A DNA stretch of 64,000 bases, from NCBI GenBank assembly GCA_030684815.1, contig JAUXXQ010000233.1, forward strand, positions 30,890-94,889. The letters run 5' to 3'. Each line of letters begins with the position of its first letter. Positions within the stretch are counted from its first letter, which is position 1. Shown piece after piece: positions 58,328-64,000 of the stretch. Position numbers and translations under genes: made by a program. This DNA comes from Methylobacter sp. (GTDB lineage Bacteria > Pseudomonadota > Gammaproteobacteria > Methylococcales > Methylomonadaceae). Below the pieces are notes generated by a model that saw only the letters and a program-made list of their open reading frames with translations, was not told the DNA's origin and did no database searches.

Positions 58328-61300
58328 CATTGGAAAGGACTCTTGTCTTCGCCCCGCATCCTGATGACGAGATTATCGGTTGCGGCGGCTATATCGCTTT
58401 AAAACGGCTCGAAAAAACTGCTGTGCGCGTTATCGTGGTCAGTGATGGCGCGCTGGGTTTATCGTCGAACCAGCGGCAGCATTCCGGGTTACGGCAGGAA
58501 GAAAGCCGTCTCGGCTTGGCAACGCTGCAGCTTGATGATGTGCAATTTTGGTATTACCCCGACGGCGCCATCCCGCTTAATGGCGCTATCATTGCCGCTT
58601 ATACGCAAGCCGTTATTGACTTTCGGCCTACCCGTATCATGCTGCCGGCACCTAGTGAAGCGCATCCAGACCATCGGCGTGTTACCCGTGGCGTTATCCG
58701 TGCGTTGGAAGGGAATTGGGCAGGTGATTTGTGGTTTTACGAAACCACAAAGCCCACGCCGTTTATTAATACAGTTATCGACATTTCGGCAACTATCGCA
58801 ACTAAATTGCAGGCGCTTTCAGCCCATGCCTCGCAACTGGCGCAATATGATTATGCCGGACATTGCGATAGCTTGGCGCAAATGCGCGGCATCGCTTCAG
58901 GATGGTCACGCGGCGAAGCCTTTTTGGTTTTTCCTTGGGACGGTTCGCCGCAACATTTCTTTGAAGCGCGGCCACTGATTTCAGTGGTAGTGCGCGCAGA
59001 CGACGGGCAAATCTTGGCACATGCCCTCGCCAGCTTGGCCGCTCAGGAATACGACCAGATTGAGGTGGTGTTGGTATGGTTTGGCAACAATGCCCCCGAC
59101 CTTTCTGCTGTCGGCATTTTGGATATACGCGTGGTCAGCGGAAAAAGTAACCGTGGCTACAACCTCAATCTCGGCATTGCCCACGCACGCGGCGAATATA
59201 TCGCGTTTCTCGACCAAGACGACATCATTTACCCTGAACATTTGGCCTTGCTGCTTGCGGAAATACAAGGCCGCGCCCACGTAGATGTGGCCTACAGCGG
59301 TTGCCGGGTGGTTTCCTGCCGCCGCCATGGCGCAATGGTCGAAGTCACCGGCGAAGTGGAAATAATGAACCGGGCGGTTGACGCGTGGCGCCTAATGATC
59401 GGCAATGCCATTCCCAACCATGCCTTGTTGTTTCGTGCGCAAACATTTCGTACCCTGCATTTTGACGAAACCCTGGATGCTTATGAGGATTGGCAATTGC
59501 TGGCGCAATTGGCTTTGGACGGATACCGTTTTGCCCATGTTGACGAAATCACTTGCGAATACCGCCTGTATACCAAAGATGGCTCAATTACCTTGCTGCA
59601 AGCCCATCGCGAGAAAAACTATTTCGGTTGGGAAAACCGTGTTTATGAAGCTATTGCCAAACAATTTAATGCGGTGCATTTGAAAACGCTGGCCGCTGCT
59701 GTCGCACAGCTGGAAAAGAGCGGACAGGATTTTGCTGCCCGTTTGCATAATGCCACGCAGCATATCGCAAGGCTGGAGGCGCAGTTAAGCGAAAAGGAAG
59801 AGTGGCAAGATTTGTTGCGGCGGTCACTGCCTGCTGTCGGTATCGACAAAGTAGGCAAGCGTGGGTTGGCCCGGCTGATCGGCGAAAAGCTGGCAACAAA
59901 CACGCTTTTTTCACTTATCATGCCTGTGTATAACACACCGGCAGAGCTGTTGTCCGAAGCGCTGGGGAGCATTATCGGGCAGAATTTTCCCGGATGGGAG
60001 TTATGCTTGGTGGATGATGCCTCCACAGACCCAGATACGTTAAAAGTGCTGGATGATGTCCGTAGCTCATTGCAGCATAGCGGCAAACTTCAGTTTAAAC
60101 GGCGGGCTGTCCGGGGCGGAATTGTCGCGGCCAGCAACGGTGCGCTGGCGCTGGCTAGCGCCCCTTATGTTGCTTTTGTCGACCACGACGATGTGTTGCA
60201 TGAAGATGCCTTGCTTGAAATTGCTTTGGTGCTTAAACAAGAGCACCCATACAAATTGATTTATACCGACAGCACCATGATCGACTTGGCAGGTAGGCTG
60301 TTACATGTTTACCGTAAACCGGACTGGGCACCGGAAACCCTGCTGCACCATAATTTCATCAACCACCTTACGGTGCTGCAACGTGATTTACTGACTCAAC
60401 TGGGTGGCCTGATGCAGGCGTATGAAGGCGCACAAGACTGGGATATGCTGTTGCGCGTCACCGAAAAACTGGAGGCTACAGATATCCGCCATATCCGTAG
60501 CCCGCTCTATGCTTGGCGGGCTGCCGAACAATCAATAGCTTACCGCTCGTCAGCCAAACCGGCGGCCTTTGCTGCAGGCCAGCGTGCCGTTTTGGCGCAT
60601 TTGCAACGAAAAGGTTTAAAACAACCGGGCTGCACCGCCAACCCGAACGGGGCGGGTGTTATTTGTACGTGGGATAGCGAGCCGCAAAGCGTGGAAATTA
60701 TTATTCCTACCCACAATAATCTGGATGGGTTGAAAGTCTGTATCGACGGGATATTAACGGCAACTGATTATCCACAAGCCAAAATCACTGTCATCGCCAA
60801 CCGTTGTGAAAATCCGGAAATGCGTGCTTATCTAAAGCACTTGGTGGTGGATCGCGGCATTAATCTGGTTAATGATGGGCGCCCTTTTAACTGGGCAGCA
60901 CTTAACAATACCGTTGCGCGGCATAGCCATGCGGATCTGCTGTTATTTATGAATGACGACGTGGAAGTCCTGAGCCCGGACTGGCTCACCTCAATGGCAC
61001 GCTATGCCGAAATCGAGGGTGTTGGCGTGGTCGGCGCCACCTTGCGCTATCCGAATGGCGAATTGCAGCATAATGGTGTCCATACCGACACGGTGTCGGT
61101 TGCGTCCAATATGCATAGCTTCGGCTGTTATGGCGAGCTGTCCGTTACGCGTAACGTTGCGGCTGTGACCGGTGCATGCCTTCTGGTTGCGCGGACTATT
61201 TTTAACGGGCTAGGCGGTTTCGATGAACGCTTCGCTGTTAATTACAACGATGTCGATTTTTGTCTGGCGGTCAGAAATGCGGGTTACCGGATTGTCCAAC

Positions 61301-61488
61301 CGAACGATGTGTCACTGATACACCATGAATCGGTTAGCCGTGGTGTTATAGATAACGCCGAGAAAAAATTGCAGTGGGAACAAGAAGCCGCCTTAATGCG
61401 CGATAAATGGGGCGCTTTTCTGGCCGACCCTTATGCGTCGGAATATGAAATTTACGCACAGGGCTCACGCATTCTTCATGTCAGCTAG
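58324..61488 (+). CDS. PIG-L deacetylase fused to three GT2-like domains
   Basis: A 1054-residue multidomain enzyme. Residues 1-210 are a PIG-L/LmbE zinc deacetylase (APHPDDEIIGCGGY; PSEAHPDHRRV). Three GT2-like domains follow: about 217-440 (PLISVVVRADDG, FLDQDDIIYP), about 528-760 (FSLIMPVYNTPAELLSEALG, FVDHDDVLHEDALLE) and about 789-1040 (VEIIIPTHNNLDGLKVCIDG, FMNDDVEVLSPDWL, GGFDERFAVNYNDVDFCLAV). A short coiled coil (about 455-500) separates the first two. It is cytoplasmic by sequence. Likely builds a surface polysaccharide or O-glycan from deacetylated amino sugars (inference). Confidence 0.88.
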   Translation: MTLERTLVFAPHPDDEIIGCGGYIALKRLEKTAVRVIVVSDGALGLSSNQRQHSGLRQEESRLGLATLQLDDVQFWYYPDGAIPLNGAIIAAYTQAVIDFRPTRIMLPAPSEAHPDHRRVTRGVIRALEGNWAGDLWFYETTKPTPFINTVIDISATIATKLQALSAHASQLAQYDYAGHCDSLAQMRGIASGWSRGEAFLVFPWDGSPQHFFEARPLISVVVRADDGQILAHALASLAAQEYDQIEVVLVWFGNNAPDLSAVGILDIRVVSGKSNRGYNLNLGIAHARGEYIAFLDQDDIIYPEHLALLLAEIQGRAHVDVAYSGCRVVSCRRHGAMVEVTGEVEIMNRAVDAWRLMIGNAIPNHALLFRAQTFRTLHFDETLDAYEDWQLLAQLALDGYRFAHVDEITCEYRLYTKDGSITLLQAHREKNYFGWENRVYEAIAKQFNAVHLKTLAAAVAQLEKSGQDFAARLHNATQHIARLEAQLSEKEEWQDLLRRSLPAVGIDKVGKRGLARLIGEKLATNTLFSLIMPVYNTPAELLSEALGSIIGQNFPGWELCLVDDASTDPDTLKVLDDVRSSLQHSGKLQFKRRAVRGGIVAASNGALALASAPYVAFVDHDDVLHEDALLEIALVLKQEHPYKLIYTDSTMIDLAGRLLHVYRKPDWAPETLLHHNFINHLTVLQRDLLTQLGGLMQAYEGAQDWDMLLRVTEKLEATDIRHIRSPLYAWRAAEQSIAYRSSAKPAAFAAGQRAVLAHLQRKGLKQPGCTANPNGAGVICTWDSEPQSVEIIIPTHNNLDGLKVCIDGILTATDYPQAKITVIANRCENPEMRAYLKHLVVDRGINLVNDGRPFNWAALNNTVARHSHADLLLFMNDDVEVLSPDWLTSMARYAEIEGVGVVGATLRYPNGELQHNGVHTDTVSVASNMHSFGCYGELSVTRNVAAVTGACLLVARTIFNGLGGFDERFAVNYNDVDFCLAVRNAGYRIVQPNDVSLIHHESVSRGVIDNAEKKLQWEQEAALMRDKWGAFLADPYASEYEIYAQGSRILHVS

Positions 61489-62461
61489 TTTTCTCATACG
61501 CCCCGCTGTGCAGAGTGACGAAGCGCCGATATTGGCGACTTTCAACCATGTTTTCAGGGATAACCGCAGCAAGGCGGCCTGGCAATGGATTTACCAAGGC
61601 AATCCTGACAGCAGCCAAAGCATGGTATGTTTTAGCGGCGTCGGCGAAGTTGTTGCGCATAGCGGCGCGTCCTTTCATCGCGCCGTTTATCAGGGTAAAA
61701 CCGTAAAAATCGGGCAAGGCCGCGATTCATTCAGTCATCCTAAATTTCGTTCCGTAATGCGCGGGCGTGCCGGTTTATTCGCGCAAACAGCGCAGTCATT
61801 ATTTATGCAACACGGCGCAGCTGAAGGCGTGGCGTTTTATTATGGCTTCCCCTCATCCAGGGCTTGGCGTCTTGGCAGTAAGTTATTGGATTACCGTGAA
61901 GGCAGTAACTGGGGGCGCTTCCGCTACGATAGCCGGAAACTGCTGCCCGATTTTGGCACTAGCTATGGCGCATTGGCGACTACTGATGAATTTGGTGAAG
62001 CATTCGACCGGCTTTGGCTCCGCCGCGAAAAAAATGTGCAGGCTGCTGTTATCCATGATAGCCGCTTTCTTTCCTGGCGTTTCCCTCTGCATTTAAAACA
62101 TAGTTATTGGGTGTGGATGTTTACACCCTATCTGGCGGAAGAAATGTCAGGTTACGTGATTTTTTCGCGGCGCGGCCACACGGCCATGTTGCTGGATTTG
62201 CATTTGCCGACCCAGCCCAGGCACTGTTTTGATTTCTGGCGACAAATCGTGGACAAGCTACGCTGGCACGGTATCGGCCAAACCGAAACCTGGTTGTCAC
62301 TGAACCACCCCGATCTTGCCAAGTTGCGCGAAATCGGCTTCAACCCATGCGCCTTGCCCGAAGACATAAAATTCGGCTTTCGCGTATTCGATGGCGGCCC
62401 GGATTGGGCTTTACTGAATCAAAGTTTTTGCTTTACCATGGCCGATTCAGACCTTTATTGA
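61478..62461 (+). CDS. GNAT-like acetyltransferase, surface glycan operon
   Basis: A 327-residue protein. The N-terminal half fits an acetyltransferase fold (FLIRPAVQSDEAPILATFNH, GEVVAHSGASFHRAVYQG, KIGQGRDSFSHPKFRSVMRG), and the second half repeats a similar pattern (GYVIFSRRGHTAMLLDLHLP). This resembles GNATs found in exopolysaccharide loci. The ATG at 61478 overlaps the end of the glycosyltransferase gene by 11 bases; a longer frame from 61433 is unlikely. Last gene of the operon. Confidence 0.7.
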   Translation: MSASFLIRPAVQSDEAPILATFNHVFRDNRSKAAWQWIYQGNPDSSQSMVCFSGVGEVVAHSGASFHRAVYQGKTVKIGQGRDSFSHPKFRSVMRGRAGLFAQTAQSLFMQHGAAEGVAFYYGFPSSRAWRLGSKLLDYREGSNWGRFRYDSRKLLPDFGTSYGALATTDEFGEAFDRLWLRREKNVQAAVIHDSRFLSWRFPLHLKHSYWVWMFTPYLAEEMSGYVIFSRRGHTAMLLDLHLPTQPRHCFDFWRQIVDKLRWHGIGQTETWLSLNHPDLAKLREIGFNPCALPEDIKFGFRVFDGGPDWALLNQSFCFTMADSDLY

Positions 62462-62494
62462 CAACACATCAGTGTTTATTTTCCATCATAAGGT

Positions 62495-62835
62495 TAAAAC
62501 CACCGGCTTCAGGCAGGTTAGCTTCAGCTGGTAATTTGAGGTGTGTCATGGACTACAGGTATCGCAGCCGGATCAAAGGTAATACGGCAAACCGACTGTT
62601 CGAGGAGATATTGGGTGCAACATTTTTGGGCGCGAGGATACTTCTGCGTCACAGTTGGGCAGATGAGGGAAGAAATGATTAAACAATATTTGGAGCATCA
62701 TTTTGAGCCTAATCCGAACGATGAGTTTAAGATGGGGCCACCCACCATAAGACGCGTCGTTAAGGCGACGCGTATCCGGACTTCCAGTCCGTAACGTAAA
62801 CCCACCAGCTTTAGCTGGTGGTTGTTTATTTTTGA
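62495..62835 (+). mobile_element. Collapsed IS200/IS605-like element
   Basis: An ATG at 62548 gives MDYRYRS, the start of an IS200-type Y1 transposase, then jumps to RIKGNTANRLFEE, normally about 60 residues later, so the HUH centre is deleted. A second frame continues HFWARGYFCVTVGQMREEMI and KQYLEHHFEPNPND, the C-terminal part, so there is also a frameshift. The flanks carry hairpins: CACCGGCTTCAGGCAGG near 62499 and CCACCAGCTTTAGCTGGTGG at 62803-62822, as at IS200/IS605 ends. Not autonomous; could be mobilised in trans. Confidence 0.75.
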
Positions 62836-62901
62836 TCTCACCATTTCGCCATCAAAATGGCGTATTTTTAGCACGCCATTTTGATATTTCATTTCTGAAT
62901 T

Positions 62902-63867
62902 TTAAAAGTTAACTTTAAACCCAGCTTGTACAAGACGCGGTGCGCCTGGCAAAATTCCGCGTGTGCGATCAACGACATAATCTTCATCAAGCATATTTTT
63001 CAATGCGACAAAAATATCGGTGTTAATGGGCTTGACGTGATAAGTTGAAGAGAAATTCACCACAACATAATCATTGATTTTGCCAATTTGACCATTTCCA
63101 TTTGCGCTAGCTTGTCCAGTATTTGCAAAATCACTGAATTGATCCCCCACAAAAACCGTTTCAAAATGCATATCAAAACCGCTTGGATGTGAATAGCCAA
63201 ACGTTGCCGTTAGCGTATGCTCTGGCGAATAAGGTAAGCGATTACCCACTGCCGTACCTGGTACAAATCCTCCTGTTTCGCTGCAAGCTGTCGATACCGC
63301 GCAACGAAAAGCTGAAGTCATTTCAGCATTAGCAACCCAAGTGTAGGCAGTTTGCAAATAGACATTGTGATCGCTGTTAAATAATTCACCAAAATCTTGA
63401 CGGGCTAATAATTCAATACCTTGATACAACGCTTTGCCTGATGCAATAGGTGTATTGCCGCCTGCAATACTACCGACAGCATTTTGATTTTGAAAATCTG
63501 CGTGAAATAACGCACCATCAAATTTTGCACCAACATAAGGTTTAGTGCGAACACCTAATTCGTAATTCCAACTTTGTTCTGCCCCCACATCAACAATCGT
63601 TCCATTATTATCGATTGAATCTTCAACACGCGGTGGCGCAAAACCACCGTGAAAACCAAAGAACGTGGTAATCGCGTCATTTGGATTGTGTGTGATACCA
63701 AACGCTGGTAATACCGCAGTTTGTGTCATGTCACCTGATTTGTTATTGAGTAAATTTGCTCTGCGAAATTCCATGTGCTCAACGCGTACACCAGGCGTTA
63801 ACCCCCAATCGCCCAAAATAAAACGATTTTGAAAATAACCTGAATACGCATCGGTTTCGCGGCTACC
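62902..63867 (-). pseudogene. TonB-dependent receptor, 5' part missing
   Basis: About 320 residues of the C-terminal beta barrel: YSGYFQNRFILGDWGLTPGV, THNPNDAITTFFGFHGGFAP, WNYELGVRTKPYVGAKFDGA and the terminal LVQAGFKVNF with aromatic end. This is a FecA-like siderophore receptor barrel. The plug domain and first strands are absent: upstream of GSRETDAYSG the frame stops at TAA within a few codons, at a junction with different DNA near 63866. The only start is a GTG with no ribosome site. Either a mobile element interrupts the gene or it is a decayed fragment. Confidence 0.75.
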
Positions 63868-63923
63868 CACTTAAAACGGGACAAAACGCAGAACTAGCCA
63901 CGGTATATCTGTATCATTAGTTA

Positions 63924-64000
63924 ATGACAAAAAAAACAGAACGACACAAGCTATACGCGCGGCTAGCAGAAGCATTGTCACTGAGATTGGCAAAATTGGC
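63924..64000 (+). CDS. Partial unknown ORF at the right edge
   Basis: An ATG at 63924 opens MTKKTERHKLYARLAEALSL and continues past the window end. The basic, helical start and the position right at the broken receptor gene suggest the first gene of the inserted element (perhaps a transposase), but too little is seen to name it. Confidence 0.3.
   Translation, partial: MTKKTERHKLYARLAEALSLRLAKL

Overview
The window looks like chromosome from a gammaproteobacterium. The gene orders rplU-rpmA-obgE-proB, guaB-guaA-tadA, divergent murJ/rpsT, rph-rdgB and yhdP-nit-bamC-like-tldD, together with YqjE/DUF883/BON envelope genes, c-type cytochromes and a methionine-salvage set, fit a methylotroph/methanotroph of the Methylococcales type. 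The order is inference from gene content; no marker gene for methane oxidation is present.

Layout. 1-843 is the 3' part of lipA. 1050-7805 is an accessory stretch: a two-gene KGGVGR-ATPase/HEPN-like module, an intact ParE-type toxin pair, a broken PIN pair joined to a transposase fragment, a ferritin-like gene, tRNA-Arg(CCU), a frameshifted hicB next to hicA, and scraps of higBA. 7824-12408 holds cysZ, mtnA, mtaD, a Uma2 gene and an inositol-phosphatase gene. 12668-16690 is an envelope and stress cluster (DUF1207, two BON proteins, two DUF883 paralogues, YqjE, YqjK-like). 16831-24239 is a second accessory island with visibly AT-rich genes. It has a large NUDIX protein, a Uma2 protein, a decayed DUF3368-PIN pair, a response regulator carrying a HEPN RNase motif, its TPR-histidine kinase partner, an eight-repeat CxxCxGxG zinc-finger protein, an unknown protein and mazEF with a damaged mazE. 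24341-32262 is glgP, ecotin, tadA, guaA, an inserted BrnT-type pair and guaB. 33083-41354 is yhdP, nit, bamC-like, tldD and purM. 42002-43856 is mtnB-mtnD-mtnC. 43958-53284 is murJ, rpsT, proB, obgE, rpmA, rplU, ispB, rph, rdgB and a kinase-like gene. 53511-56176 is a periplasmic operon of a dihaem peroxidase, a Tat phosphoesterase and a cytochrome c. 57058-62461 is a cell-surface glycan operon with a PIG-L deacetylase fused to three GT2-like domains. The right end holds a collapsed IS200-like element and a TonB receptor truncated at its 5' end.

The best candidate for an undescribed system is 19416-22225, possibly extending to 23325. A soluble TPR-histidine kinase overlaps by 4 bp a receiver protein whose output half carries an R-x4-H HEPN motif, which suggests phosphorelay control of an RNase. 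The 1050-4213 pair is a second candidate. Seven toxin-antitoxin loci sit in the first 30 kb and five of them are damaged in different ways, so the region also records toxin-antitoxin turnover. Several families of short palindromic repeats, including a matched pair of about 127-bp MITE-like elements, are scattered between genes.
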